In this document: positions 8,970-18,139 of the stretch, piece by piece | Numbering within the stretch: the stretch's first letter is position 1 | Layout: each line of letters starts with the position of its first letter | Origin: Alcaligenes endophyticus | GTDB taxonomy: Bacteria; Pseudomonadota; Gammaproteobacteria; Burkholderiales; Burkholderiaceae_B | DNA: 64,000 nt | Reading direction: 5' to 3' | Assembly: GCF_026344035.1 (NCBI RefSeq) | Contig: NZ_JAPKND010000003.1 | Location: forward strand, 1 to 64,000 | The notes under the pieces: generated by a model | The model's database searches: none | Seen by the model: the letters and a program-made list of their open reading frames with translations, nothing else | What the model was told of the DNA's origin: nothing | Program-made: the position numbers and the translations under genes

Positions 8970-9516
8970 GTCTGCCTGACTCCTGCACGATATCTTTACT
9001 GCTTGCCTGCGACCGTTGACGCAGGTAACGATTTTCTTGTCGCTGCCGAAATAAAATTCCTGACAACTCATTGAGCGCTTGCATGTACACTTCTCGCTTG
9101 AACTCGATCACAGAATCGAGGGGTACCCAGTAATGGCTCCACCGCCACGCATCAAATTCAGGACTGGTCGTGGAGCGTAAACATACATCGCAATCACGCC
9201 CTATTAATCGCAGGAGAAACCAAATCTGCTTTTGCCCTTTGTAATGACCACGCGCTTCCCGCCGCACATAATGGTTAGGTACGTTATAGCGAAGCCAGTC
9301 TCGTGTCCGTCCCAATATACGAATATGTTCGGGGAGCAAGCCTACCTCTTCGTGCAATTCGCGATACATTGCTTGTACGGGTGTTTCACCGTACTGTATG
9401 CCTCCTTGCGGAAACTGCCACGCATGTTCACGCACACGCTTGCCCCAAAACACCTCATTTTTACGATTAACGAGGATAATTCCAACATTAGGACGGTAGC
9501 CTTCCCGGTCCAACAT
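8950..9516 (-). CDS. rppH: RNA pyrophosphohydrolase
   Basis: RppH removes pyrophosphate from the 5' triphosphate of mRNAs, triggering RNase E-dependent decay. The 188-residue product begins [17 protein letters not shown] and carries the Nudix box starting [20 protein letters not shown], with the REXXEE-like metal site. The C-terminal region is basic. It is divergent from proS (64 bases apart), a common betaproteobacterial arrangement. It overlaps the start of the downstream response regulator, which ties expression of the two-component system partly to a housekeeping gene. Confidence 0.93.
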   Translation of the reverse strand: MLDREGYRPNVGIILVNRKNEVFWGKRVREHAWQFPQGGIQYGETPVQAMYRELHEEVGLLPEHIRILGRTRDWLRYNVPNHYVRREARGHYKGQKQIWFLLRLIGRDCDVCLRSTTSPEFDAWRWSHYWVPLDSVIEFKREVYMQALNELSGILFRQRQENRYLRQRSQASSKDIVQESGRRAHPLG

Positions 9517-9580
9517 AGGCCACCTCTAAACGAATTCAATACAATTATACTGATTATACGTTCCTGACGAGTTCACTACC

Positions 9581-11317
9581 ATGCATGCAAGCCAATATCA
9601 TATTAATACGTTAAAAGAAGCCCCCACCGAAGCTGAGGTTGCTAGCCATCAGTTGATGACCCGCGCCGGCATGATACGCCGTGCGGCCGGTGGTATCTAT
9701 ACCTACATGCCCATGGGCTTGAAGGTATTGCGCAAAATAGAAGCCATTATCCGCGACGAAATGAACAAAGCCGGCGCTATTGAACTACTGATGCCTGTGG
9801 TTCAACCCGCCGAGCTATGGCTAGAGTCAGGTCGTTGGGAACAATATGGGGATGAATTATTAAGAATTAAAGATCGCCACCAACGCGACTTTGTATTACA
9901 ACCCACCTCTGAAGAGGTCATCACGGATATTGCACGCAACGAGATTCATAGTTGGCGCCAACTTCCCATTAATTTCTACCACATTCAGACGAAGTTTCGA
10001 GATGAACGCCGCCCACGCTTTGGTTTAATGCGAGGGCGTGAATTCACCATGAAAGACGCTTATTCGTTTGATCGTGACGCCGAATCCGCGCAAGCCAGTT
10101 ACGACAATATGTATCAGGCCTACATGAGCATTTTCAAACGCTTAGGCTTAGAGTTCCGTGCTGTAGCAGCCGACACCGGCTCTATCGGTGGCTCGCGTAG
10201 CCACGAATTTCAAGTAATCGCTGATACAGGCGAAGATCTTATTGTTTACAACCCAGACAGCGAGTATGCCGCCAATATTGAGCTGGCTGATGCTCCTTGC
10301 TTGTACGACGAGCGTGCTCCTGCGACGTCAGACTTAACTAAAGTCGCCACGCCGCAAGCCTCCAAATGCGAGCTGGTCGCACAATTGCTGGATCGCCCTC
10401 TGACAGACACCGTTAAGTCGGTAGTGCTTGCCACAGACACCGAAGAAGATGGCCAAACGCACACCCAAATCTGGTTATTGTTGGTGCGTGGTGACCACGA
10501 AGTGAACGACATCAAGGTATCCAAGCTAGACGGTTTTGAACAAGGCCACCGCTTAGCGACAGAGGCTGAAATTATTGAAACCTTCGGCTGTCAGCCTGGC
10601 TTCCTAGGGCCTATCAACACCGCCAAGCCGGTGCAAGTCATCGCTGATCTGAGCGTGGCTTACATGAGCGATTTTATCTGCGGCGCAAACGAAGCCGGCT
10701 TTCATTACAGTGGCGTCAACTGGGGCCGCGACCTGCCCGAGCCTATACAGGCCGACCTACGCAACGTGGTTGACGGTGATCCCGCACCTAATGGCGGACA
10801 ATTGCGTATCCAACGCGGCATCGAAGTAGGGCACGTATTTTTTCTCGGTGACACCTACTCAAAAAAATTACAAGCGACTTTCTTAGACGCCAACGGCAAA
10901 CCTGCCCTGATGCAAATGGGCTGTTACGGTATTGGTGTCAGCCGCATTTCAGCCGCTGCCATCGAGCAAAACCACGATGACAAGGGAATCATCTGGCCTC
11001 GCGCCATTGCTCCTTTTGAAGTGGTAATTTGCCCTATTGGCTATCAAAAAAGCGATGCCGTACGTCAGCAAGCCGACCAACTTTATGCTCAGTTACAAGC
11101 GCAGGGTGTCGATGTCATTTTGGACGATCGTGATATACGCCCAGGTAATATGTTCGCAGACTGGGAGCTAATAGGCGTTCCGGTACGTATTACGATTGGT
11201 GACCGAGGGTTAAAGGACGGCATCATTGAAATACAGACGCGTCGTGCTCATGACAGCAGCAAAGTAGCTGTAGATCAGGGTGCAACGTTTACGTTAGACC
11301 TACTACAAACACTTTAA
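9581..11317 (+). CDS. proS: prolyl-tRNA synthetase
   Basis: ProS charges tRNA-Pro. The 578-residue, bacterial-type protein has a class II catalytic core ([30 protein letters not shown]; motif 3 near [11 protein letters not shown]). An inserted YbaK-type editing domain at about residues 225-400 hydrolyses mis-charged Ala-tRNA-Pro. A C-terminal anticodon-binding domain begins near [10 protein letters not shown]. Length and domain order are normal. It is divergent from rppH and precedes the Tol-Pal operon. Confidence 0.97.
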   Translation: MHASQYHINTLKEAPTEAEVASHQLMTRAGMIRRAAGGIYTYMPMGLKVLRKIEAIIRDEMNKAGAIELLMPVVQPAELWLESGRWEQYGDELLRIKDRHQRDFVLQPTSEEVITDIARNEIHSWRQLPINFYHIQTKFRDERRPRFGLMRGREFTMKDAYSFDRDAESAQASYDNMYQAYMSIFKRLGLEFRAVAADTGSIGGSRSHEFQVIADTGEDLIVYNPDSEYAANIELADAPCLYDERAPATSDLTKVATPQASKCELVAQLLDRPLTDTVKSVVLATDTEEDGQTHTQIWLLLVRGDHEVNDIKVSKLDGFEQGHRLATEAEIIETFGCQPGFLGPINTAKPVQVIADLSVAYMSDFICGANEAGFHYSGVNWGRDLPEPIQADLRNVVDGDPAPNGGQLRIQRGIEVGHVFFLGDTYSKKLQATFLDANGKPALMQMGCYGIGVSRISAAAIEQNHDDKGIIWPRAIAPFEVVICPIGYQKSDAVRQQADQLYAQLQAQGVDVILDDRDIRPGNMFADWELIGVPVRITIGDRGLKDGIIEIQTRRAHDSSKVAVDQGATFTLDLLQTL

Positions 11318-11387
11318 ATAAATGTTAGTTAGTGCGTTACTGTGCCCCAACACGACACAGTAACGTGCATAATCTGCTTACTTTACT

Positions 11388-11813
11388 ATGGCAACCGAAA
11401 CTAGTCGAAAAGACTCTGAGCTGCATATTCGCGTATATTACGAAGACACCGATGCAGGCGGAATTGTGTACTATGCCAACTACCTGAAATTCTTCGAGCG
11501 CGCGCGCACAGAATGGCTCAGGCAGCTCGGGGTAAACCAATCAGACTTAGCCGTAAGTGCCCAGCGGGTGTTTGTGGTTAAGCAAGTTGAAATACAATAC
11601 AGCAAACCCGCTGCTCTAGACGACTTACTGACCATACGGAGTCAGATTACACATCTAGGAGCAGCCAGCATACACTTTCACCAAGAAGCGTGGCTGGAAA
11701 GGGAACTGTTATGTAGTAGTACCATCCAAGTCGTTTGTGTTGATGCGAACACGCTTCGTCCAACCAAATTTGATCTTAATTTACGAACTCTATTGTCAAA
11801 GGTTCAGGACTGA
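11388..11813 (+). CDS. ybgC: tol-pal associated acyl-CoA thioesterase YbgC
   Basis: A 141-residue single hotdog-fold thioesterase. The signature YYEDTDAGGIVYYANYLKFF holds the catalytic Asp, and FFERARTEWL follows. YbgC hydrolyses short- to medium-chain acyl-CoA and is linked to phospholipid metabolism at the envelope. It is the first gene of the Tol-Pal cluster and ends 2 bases before tolQ, so the two are co-transcribed. Confidence 0.92.
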   Translation: MATETSRKDSELHIRVYYEDTDAGGIVYYANYLKFFERARTEWLRQLGVNQSDLAVSAQRVFVVKQVEIQYSKPAALDDLLTIRSQITHLGAASIHFHQEAWLERELLCSSTIQVVCVDANTLRPTKFDLNLRTLLSKVQD

Positions 11814-11815
11814 CC

Positions 11816-12490
11816 ATGCAAGCTACTAGCGAACTGTCGCTACTCTCGCTACTTCTGGATGCCAGTGTTCCCGTGCAACTGGTCATGTTGATACTCTTGG
11901 GTATTTCTGTGTTGTCGTGGGCTTATATTTTTAGTAAACGCACCACGCTCAAACGCACTCAAGAACAGACCCGCCGCTTCGAAGATGACTTCTGGGCAGG
12001 CGGCGACTTGACTGTACTACAACAGTCTATTGCAACTCGTCGAGATGAACACGGCGCATTAGCACGCATATTTGAATCCGGCATGACCGAGTTCATCAAA
12101 GCGCGCCGCAACCACACCACAGGCCCTGCTGCATTAGACGGCCCACGCCGGGCTATGCGCGCCAGCTACCAGCGTGAAATCGACAATTTGGAAACCCGCT
12201 TAAATTTCCTAGCGTCCGCAGGCTCAGTCAGCCCCTACATTGGCCTGTTAGGCACCGTTTGGGGGATTATGCATGCCTTTATCGGCCTTTCCGGCATGCA
12301 GCAAGCTACATTAGCTTCCGTCGCCCCAGGCATTGCAGAAGCACTGATCGCTACGGCAATCGGTTTGTTCGCTGCTATTCCGGCTGTTGTTGCCTACAAC
12401 CGCTTCACAAATGAAATTGATCGGGTAGCTGTTCGCTTTGAAGGTTTTATTGATGAGTTTCTGAATATCTTGCAACGACAGGTGAATTAA
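11816..12490 (+). CDS. tolQ: Tol-Pal system motor protein TolQ
   Basis: TolQ forms the proton-driven stator of the Tol-Pal machine with TolR; it energises TolA for outer-membrane constriction at division. The 224-residue protein has three membrane helices (about 18-38, 135-157, 168-190) and the MotA/TolQ/ExbB signature SVSPYIGLLGTVWGIMHAF. It is in the usual place between ybgC and tolR, and its stop codon overlaps the tolR ATG by one base (TAATG). Confidence 0.95.
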   Translation: MQATSELSLLSLLLDASVPVQLVMLILLGISVLSWAYIFSKRTTLKRTQEQTRRFEDDFWAGGDLTVLQQSIATRRDEHGALARIFESGMTEFIKARRNHTTGPAALDGPRRAMRASYQREIDNLETRLNFLASAGSVSPYIGLLGTVWGIMHAFIGLSGMQQATLASVAPGIAEALIATAIGLFAAIPAVVAYNRFTNEIDRVAVRFEGFIDEFLNILQRQVN

Positions 12491-12936
12491 TGCCCTCTAT
12501 GCGTGGCAATTCGCGCCGAGCCAATCGGCGCATCAAAAACGAGATCAACGTTGTGCCATACATCGACGTGATGTTGGTGCTATTAGTTATATTTATGGTG
12601 ACTGCGCCCATGATCACTCCGGGCTTGGTCGAGCTGCCTTCCGTAGGGCAAGCTTCTGAAGTGCCAGCGACTCCCGTTGAGTTACAAATCAACAAAGAGG
12701 GGCAACTCGCCATCCGCGTGCGTGATGCAGGGTCAGAATTCCAAAATATCAGTAAAGAACAACTCCTTGATGAAGTGCGCAGCCGCATTGGGCCTGACAG
12801 CCCAGTAGTCATTGCCGCTGACGGCAAGGTACCTTACGAAGACGTCATGAAAATCATGGATACTTTACGCTCCAATGGAATTACTCGCCTAGGCCTGTTG
12901 GTCGATCAAGGCGCCGATGATTCCACCAAGCCTTAA
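12490..12936 (+). CDS. tolR: Tol-Pal system protein TolR
   Basis: TolR is the second stator component, with one N-terminal membrane helix and a periplasmic domain. The 148-residue protein has a basic N-terminus, then INVVPYIDVMLVLLVIFMVT, in which the membrane Asp of the proton path is visible, and the ExbD/TolR periplasmic fold after it. Translation is coupled to tolQ by a TAATG junction. tolA follows after 53 bases. Confidence 0.95.
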   Translation: MPSMRGNSRRANRRIKNEINVVPYIDVMLVLLVIFMVTAPMITPGLVELPSVGQASEVPATPVELQINKEGQLAIRVRDAGSEFQNISKEQLLDEVRSRIGPDSPVVIAADGKVPYEDVMKIMDTLRSNGITRLGLLVDQGADDSTKP

Positions 12937-12989
12937 GGCACCGGAGACTTACACAGCGTGACCAAGCCACTGACAAACGTCTTATTTGA

Positions 12990-14102
12990 ATGAAGCAGAA
13001 AAAAATTTCTCTACGCTCCTCAGGCTCGCATCGCAGCGGCCAGCAAGACGACGACCGCCGAGGGCTGTTGTACGCCTTGCTATTGCATGGCGCGATCCTA
13101 TTGGCTTTGCTGATTGGCCTCTGGACTTCTGCCCCCAAAACACCCGATGCTGTCCAGGTCGAGCTATGGATGGATGGAGATGCTCCTGATGCAGGCGATG
13201 TCAGCGAAGTTATTGAACCCACTCAAAGTTCCGAGCCTCAAGAGCAGCCTGCCCCAGAGCCTGAAGTAACACCTCCATCTCCCCCCCAGCCCGAGCCTAC
13301 TCCCGAACCTGAGCCTGAGCCTACGCCTCCGCCTGTTCAAGAGCCCGAACCCAAGATAGAGGTCGACCCTGAAATCGCGCTAGAGAAAGCACGCCAAGAA
13401 AAGGCTGAACGAGAGCGACTGGCTCAGTTAGCCGCCGAACGTAAAGCGAAAGAAGAAGCAGAGCGTAAGGCCAAAGCGGAAGCTGAGCGTAAAGCCAAGG
13501 AAGAGGCTGACCGCAAAGCCAAAGCCGAAACAGAACGTAAAGCCAAGGAAGAGGCCGATCGCAAAGCCAAGGCAGAAGCTGAACGCAAAGAGAAAGAAGA
13601 AGCAGACCGCAAGGCCAAGGCAGACGCTGAACGTAAAGAGAAAGAAGAAGCAGACCGCAAGGCCAAAGCAGAAGCTGAGCGTAAAGCCAAGGCAGCCGCC
13701 GCTGCCAAAGCAGAGGCTGACCGTAAAGCCAAAGAAGAAGCGTTTCGCCAAGCCATGCGTGAAGGCACGCCAGGACGCCCAGGTGGAAACGCTGATCGCA
13801 ATCAAGCAGGTGGCGGTGGTGGCAACACTGGCTACGGCGCCCTTGTGGCCAGCTGCGTACGACCGCGCGTTATCTATAATCACCCTGCACGCAGTGACGT
13901 GCGCGGCAATCCCACTTTACGGTATCGTGTCGACTTAAGCCCTAACGGTAACGTTAATAGTGTCCGAATTTTACGCTCCTCCGGTATTACTCAATTCGAT
14001 GATGCCGTAGAAAAAGGTATTGCCAAGTGCAACCCGTTCCCAAAACCTCCCAATGGTAAGTATCCTTCATATATTGATGGTGATTACCGTATGTTTGAAT
14101 AA
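12990..14102 (+). CDS. tolA: Tol-Pal linker protein TolA
   Basis: TolA spans the periplasm and links the TolQR motor to Pal/TolB at the outer membrane. The 370-residue protein has a short cytoplasmic start, one membrane helix (about 30-47), a Pro/Glu-rich segment (about 78-115), a long charged helix made of octad repeats (about 130-255), a Gly-rich hinge (about 267-282) and a C-terminal domain with two cysteines (SCVRPR; AKCNPF) and a TonB-like fold. The middle is expected to vary. The repeat region produces long spurious open frames on the other strand. Confidence 0.92.
   Translation: MKQKKISLRSSGSHRSGQQDDDRRGLLYALLLHGAILLALLIGLWTSAPKTPDAVQVELWMDGDAPDAGDVSEVIEPTQSSEPQEQPAPEPEVTPPSPPQPEPTPEPEPEPTPPPVQEPEPKIEVDPEIALEKARQEKAERERLAQLAAERKAKEEAERKAKAEAERKAKEEADRKAKAETERKAKEEADRKAKAEAERKEKEEADRKAKADAERKEKEEADRKAKAEAERKAKAAAAAKAEADRKAKEEAFRQAMREGTPGRPGGNADRNQAGGGGGNTGYGALVASCVRPRVIYNHPARSDVRGNPTLRYRVDLSPNGNVNSVRILRSSGITQFDDAVEKGIAKCNPFPKPPNGKYPSYIDGDYRMFE
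13428..13691 (+). repeat. 24-bp tandem repeat encoding TolA octads
   Basis: Eleven consecutive 24-bp units encode octapeptides of the form xxA(E/D)RKxK, beginning LAAERKAK and mostly alternating EEADRKAK with AEAERKAK (residues 147-234 of TolA). The units are diverged at the DNA level. The period is eight residues rather than the heptad of a coiled coil, and oppositely charged residues sit three to four apart, as in a single extended charged helix. Confidence 0.85.
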
Positions 14103-14117
14103 TCAGGAGATTGCATA

Positions 14118-15428
14118 ATGACCGCCGCAAACCCAACTCTGGCCAGAGTACGCCGTCCTTGGCGGGCAATGGTCTCAGGGCTGCTAGCTATGGCTTCAGG
14201 CCTCATTATTAGCCAGCCCGCTCAAGCCCAACTACGCGTCGATATTTCTGGGGTGGGTGCTACCCAGTACCCTATCGCGATTGCCGACTTTGCTGATAAC
14301 CCAGCCTCGCAATCCATCGCTGAAGTTATCCGCGCTGACCTCACCCGCTCAGGCCAGTTCCAACTCATTAACGCCACCGGCGCCAACCTAAACGTGGATA
14401 GTAGTATTAGTTACGATGAATGGCGTAACCGCGGAGCAGACTATCTCGCTTATGGTTCGGTCAGCGGTAATTCTGGTCAATATTCCGTGAGCTACCGCTT
14501 AGTGGATACGGTACGCCAGACCCAAATTGATGCAGTGGCCTTTGCAGGATCAGAAAAAGAGTTACGCCGTATTTCCCATCAAATTGCTGACCGTATTTAT
14601 GAAAAAATCACGGGGGTACGTGGGGTTTTCTCTACTAGACTGGCATATGTGTTGCAAACAGGCAACAGCTATGAGTTACAAATTGCAGACTCCGACGGCC
14701 AAAATCCACAGGTAATGCTGCGCTCAAAGCACTCAATTATTTCACCGGCATGGTCTCCTGACGGAAAAAAACTAGCCTACGTCAGCTTCGAAAATGACAA
14801 GCCAGTGATCTATGTACAGACCCTTGCAACGGGACATCGTGAGCCCTTAGCCAACTTCAAAGGCAACAACAGTAGCCCTGCATGGGCCCCAAACGGGCAT
14901 GAACTGGCAATTGTGCTGTCTCGAGATGGCATTTCTCAGATCTATACGATCAATAGTGATGGCTCTGGTTTGCGTCGTGTAATGCGCTCACCACTCATCG
15001 ACACTGAGCCCGCTTTTACCCCCGACGGACGCTCCTTAGTATTTGTAAGCGATCGTGGTGGCGCACCAAATATTTATAAAGTTGACCTAAATGGAGGCGA
15101 TGCACAACGCATAACCTTTAACGGGAGTTACAATATCTCACCGGAGGTCTCTGCAGACGGTACTAGTCTTGTATACGTCACACGCAGAAACGGTGCATTC
15201 CGAATTGCCATTCAAGATATGGCAACAGGAGCCGAGCAACTACTGACGACAGGTCCCGACGATCAGTCTCCGAGTTTTGCCCCTAATGGGATGCAGATCT
15301 TGTATAGCTCTGTTCAGGGGGGACGCAGTGTTTTAGCTGTCACATCGGTGGATGGTCGAGTACGTCAGACCCTCTCGTCCTTGAACGGCAAAGTTCGCGA
15401 ACCCACCTGGGGACCATTTACCAACTGA
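14118..15428 (+). CDS. tolB: Tol-Pal system beta-propeller protein TolB
   Basis: TolB is a periplasmic protein that binds Pal and is pulled away by TolA during Tol-Pal cycling. The 436-residue precursor has a signal peptide ending near AQA (residue about 35), an N-terminal alpha/beta domain (about 37-165) and a six-bladed propeller built from WD40-like SPAWSPDGKKLAYVS repeats (four to five clear copies). Position between tolA and pal is conserved, with a 15-base gap from tolA. Confidence 0.96.
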   Translation: MTAANPTLARVRRPWRAMVSGLLAMASGLIISQPAQAQLRVDISGVGATQYPIAIADFADNPASQSIAEVIRADLTRSGQFQLINATGANLNVDSSISYDEWRNRGADYLAYGSVSGNSGQYSVSYRLVDTVRQTQIDAVAFAGSEKELRRISHQIADRIYEKITGVRGVFSTRLAYVLQTGNSYELQIADSDGQNPQVMLRSKHSIISPAWSPDGKKLAYVSFENDKPVIYVQTLATGHREPLANFKGNNSSPAWAPNGHELAIVLSRDGISQIYTINSDGSGLRRVMRSPLIDTEPAFTPDGRSLVFVSDRGGAPNIYKVDLNGGDAQRITFNGSYNISPEVSADGTSLVYVTRRNGAFRIAIQDMATGAEQLLTTGPDDQSPSFAPNGMQILYSSVQGGRSVLAVTSVDGRVRQTLSSLNGKVREPTWGPFTN

Positions 15429-15461
15429 CATCCTGTGTGACTCTTTTTCAAAGGAATTCAA

Positions 15462-15968
15462 ATGAGCTCGCGCATTTTTAAAAGTTTATCCATTGCCGTA
15501 ATTACCGCCGCTTTAGCTGCATGTAGTTCGGTGCCTCTGGACGAAACAGCAGGTTCCAGCACTGGCAGCGGCACTGGCTCCGACTCTGCTAGCACTGGTC
15601 AAATAATGGATCCGTTCAATCCTCAAAGCCCATTGGCGCAACAGCGCTCTGTGTACTTTGACTTTGACGGTTACGCAGTACCGGATCAATACCGCAACCT
15701 GGTTGAGATGCATGCTTCTTACCTAAGCAGCCATCCACAGCAGACAGTACGCATTGAAGGCAATACCGATGCCCGTGGCGGTACCGAGTACAACCTAGCA
15801 CTAGGTCAGCGTCGCTCTGATGCAGTAGCGCGCATGATGAACCTGTTAGGCGTAAACAACAATCAAATTGAAGCGATTAGCTTCGGTAAAGAGCGCCCTA
15901 AAGCACTCGGCACCACAGAGGCTGATTACGCTGAAAACCGTCGTGCGGATATCGTTTACCAACGTTAA
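15462..15968 (+). CDS. pal: peptidoglycan-associated lipoprotein Pal
   Basis: Pal is an outer-membrane lipoprotein that binds the peptide side chain of peptidoglycan. The 168-residue precursor has a signal peptide with lipobox LAAC (Cys at 21), a Ser/Gly/Thr-rich linker and an OmpA-like domain with YFDFDGYAV, EGNTDARGGTEYN and ENRRADIVY, in which the Asp and Arg contacts to diaminopimelate are present. It is the likely client of Lgt encoded at 2492. A hairpin follows before cpoB. Confidence 0.96.
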   Translation: MSSRIFKSLSIAVITAALAACSSVPLDETAGSSTGSGTGSDSASTGQIMDPFNPQSPLAQQRSVYFDFDGYAVPDQYRNLVEMHASYLSSHPQQTVRIEGNTDARGGTEYNLALGQRRSDAVARMMNLLGVNNNQIEAISFGKERPKALGTTEADYAENRRADIVYQR

Positions 15969-15993
15969 TCTCTGCCCGACTTAATGCGGTCCC

Positions 15994-16026
15994 AACGCCG
16001 TGGCCTTTTTGTGCCGCGGCGTTTTT
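15994..16026 (+). terminator. hairpin terminator/attenuator between pal and cpoB
   Basis: An 11-bp stem with one G-T pair (AACGCCGTGGC with GCCGCGGCGTT, 15994-16004 and 16013-16023) ends in a short T run to 16026. It lies inside the tol-pal cluster, just before cpoB, so it may reduce rather than stop transcription into cpoB. Confidence 0.75.
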
Positions 16027-16045
16027 ACTGGTACAGGATTTCTTT

Positions 16046-16720
16046 ATGCACGCTTATTTCAAGCCCGTACGCTTGGCTGCTCTTAGTCTAGCCCTGTTAG
16101 CTTACTTGCCTGCCCAAGCCTTTGCAGATGATGAAGCACGCCGCGCGATTCTCGAGTTGCGTCAACAAATGCAACAGATGCGCGAACAAAACCAGCAAGC
16201 TCGTTTGAATTTGGCCGCTCAGGTGGACAGCTTAAGAGCTGAAATCGTGACACTACGAGGTCAGGTGGAAAAACTCAGTTGGGAAACTAATAACCTGCGT
16301 CAATCTAACAATAACAACAACGATTCAGGTATGACCGCCAACGACCCACAAGAGCAGGCCGTTTACGATAGCGCTATGGATCTTTATCGAGCAGGCCAAT
16401 ACCAAGAAGCCGCTGCAAGCTTAAGCGCTTTCTTAGATGCCTACCCAAGTAGTGTTTTACGCGACGACGTGCGCTTCTATCACGGCAGCAGCCTATATGC
16501 ACTCCGCGACTACAAATTAGCCTCCCAGACACTACAAAGCTTGGCTAAAGAAGCCCCTCAGTCTACACATGCCGCCGATGCGTTAATGGTAGCCGCCTCT
16601 TGCCAAATAGAACTGAACGATTTAAACGGTGCTAAATCGCTACTACAACGTATTGTGAAAGAGTACCCACAATCGGAAGCTGCCGACACAGCCCGCAGCC
16701 GATTGAAATTGCTCGAGTAA
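16046..16720 (+). CDS. cpoB: cell division coordinator CpoB (YbgF)
   Basis: CpoB is a periplasmic protein that couples PBP1B peptidoglycan synthesis to Tol-Pal constriction. The 224-residue precursor has a signal peptide cut after about residue 27 (AQAFA-DDEARR), an N-terminal trimerising coiled coil (about 30-90), an Asn-rich linker and a C-terminal TPR domain (about 105-224; AVYDSAMDLYRAGQYQEA and later repeats). The last gene of the Tol-Pal cluster is in its usual place. It is preceded by a hairpin that may lower its expression relative to pal. Confidence 0.93.
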   Translation: MHAYFKPVRLAALSLALLAYLPAQAFADDEARRAILELRQQMQQMREQNQQARLNLAAQVDSLRAEIVTLRGQVEKLSWETNNLRQSNNNNNDSGMTANDPQEQAVYDSAMDLYRAGQYQEAAASLSAFLDAYPSSVLRDDVRFYHGSSLYALRDYKLASQTLQSLAKEAPQSTHAADALMVAASCQIELNDLNGAKSLLQRIVKEYPQSEAADTARSRLKLLE

Positions 16721-16741
16721 TATCCCTCCGTAGCAAGGCAT

Positions 16742-17548
16742 ATGAAAGAGTTAGTAGGCTTACAACAAGCTTTTAACGCCCGTCAATACCAGTATCACGC
16801 CATCGTATCGGGCCAAGGCCCGCTACTACTGCTGATACATGGTTCTTTATGCGACTGGCGTTATTGGCGTTGGCAAATTCCTGAGCTGTCTGAACATTAC
16901 ACCGTCATAGCACCAAGCTTGCGCAACTATTGGCCCAACGCTCCCAGTAACCTGGGGTTTAGCGCGCACACTCATGCCCAAGACCTACTCTCGCTACTAC
17001 AGCAGTATTACCCCAATCAATGCGTACATATCCTTGGCCACTCAAGGGGTGCACACGTAGCCTTAGAGCTTTATCGCTTGTATACCACACAAGTCCTCAG
17101 CCTAGTTCTGGCTGATCCCGGCTTGCCCACAGGTAGCCAATACTCGAGCCAGCCTTTATTGGACCAAGTCGTACAACGCTTACAGACAAACTCTCAGGAA
17201 GAAGCCCTAACCCTATTTATTGATACTGTAAATGGTTCGGGCACATGGCGACAAATGGCCCGCTGGTTCAAGCAAATGGTCGCAGACAACGCCAATACTC
17301 TACCATTGCAACAGCAAGAAGGTAGGGCTGAGGTCGACTTGCATTTTTTACGCGAGGCTGACGTACCCCTGTACTTCATTACCGGAGAACAAAGCCCAAC
17401 CCGTTACCATTACTGCATGCAGTTGATCGCGCAGCAACAAACGCCCTTGAATAAAATTGTTATCGAGCATGCGGCACACGGAATGAACTTAGCTAACCCC
17501 AAAGCGTTTAACCAGGCAGTGCTAGACTGCCTGAAGGAAAAAGGCTAA
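16742..17548 (+). CDS. alpha/beta hydrolase
   Basis: A 268-residue alpha/beta-hydrolase-fold protein without signal peptide. It shows the oxyanion segment LLIHGSLCDWRYW, the nucleophile elbow GHSRGAH and a late His in EHAAHGMN. An Asp/Glu in YFITGEQSP may be the acid. The fold covers esterases, lactonases and C-C hydrolases, and no substrate can be named. It begins 21 bases after cpoB and may be carried on the same transcript. Confidence 0.8.
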   Translation: MKELVGLQQAFNARQYQYHAIVSGQGPLLLLIHGSLCDWRYWRWQIPELSEHYTVIAPSLRNYWPNAPSNLGFSAHTHAQDLLSLLQQYYPNQCVHILGHSRGAHVALELYRLYTTQVLSLVLADPGLPTGSQYSSQPLLDQVVQRLQTNSQEEALTLFIDTVNGSGTWRQMARWFKQMVADNANTLPLQQQEGRAEVDLHFLREADVPLYFITGEQSPTRYHYCMQLIAQQQTPLNKIVIEHAAHGMNLANPKAFNQAVLDCLKEKG

Positions 17549-17581
17549 GGCGTACCTTAACCATGCTTTAGTAAAGCGTTA

Positions 17582-18103
17582 TCAATAAGACTGCGTTTTG
17601 GGTGAACGTAACTCACATGTTGTGACGGTTTTAGTATGATCAGCGTACAGCAACTCTAACTGTATCGTGCCGCCCTGCTGTAAGGGTTGAGTTGCCTGCT
17701 CTAGCATGACATGCAAACCACCTGGCTCAAAGCCTACTGCTGTGCCTGCAGGTATCGCTACACTGGCCGTATGACCCATATGACTCATACCATCTTTATG
17801 CGTAGTTTCGTGCACCATCACATCGGCGTGCGCCGACGAACGCGCAGCAATAACGGCAGTATCCTGCTGCCCTTGGTTATGTACCGTGAAATAGGCAGCT
17901 GATGGTACGGTTCCTGGTAAGAGACGCACCCAACACTTTTCGACATGCACTTGAGTATTAAGGCTAGCCTTATCAAACTGCGCAGTAGCGGTACTGTGAT
18001 GGGCCCCTGATTGATGATCGTGCTGGTGAGCAGCGCCATGATGCTGTGCCAGCACTGCAGGGGAAAAAGCCAAGGTAGCAGCCAAAAAAATCCATTGATT
18101 CAT
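17582..18103 (-). CDS. periplasmic copper chaperone, PCu(A)C family
   Basis: PCu(A)C proteins bind Cu(I) in the periplasm and deliver it to cytochrome oxidase assembly. The 173-residue precursor has a signal peptide ending near VLAQ and a His-rich N-terminal extension (HHGAAHQHDHQSGAHH) that could bind extra metal. The core fits the family metal motif: a VMVHET stretch followed by several Met/His residues (DGMSHMGH) and GLHVML. A GGAG lies before ATG 18103. It is downstream of a DUF2946-like gene, a common pairing in copper loci. Confidence 0.88.
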   Translation of the reverse strand: MNQWIFLAATLAFSPAVLAQHHGAAHQHDHQSGAHHSTATAQFDKASLNTQVHVEKCWVRLLPGTVPSAAYFTVHNQGQQDTAVIAARSSAHADVMVHETTHKDGMSHMGHTASVAIPAGTAVGFEPGGLHVMLEQATQPLQQGGTIQLELLYADHTKTVTTCELRSPKTQSY

Positions 18104-18139
18104 GAAAGTAACTCCGTACGTGGTAAAAAATATTGATAT

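Noticed and set aside
13424-13883. Two long minus-strand open frames opposite tolA, with Ala/Leu/Ser- or Phe/Cys-rich repeats
   Set aside because: They are mirror images of the tolA octad repeats; low-complexity, no ribosome site and no family resemblance.
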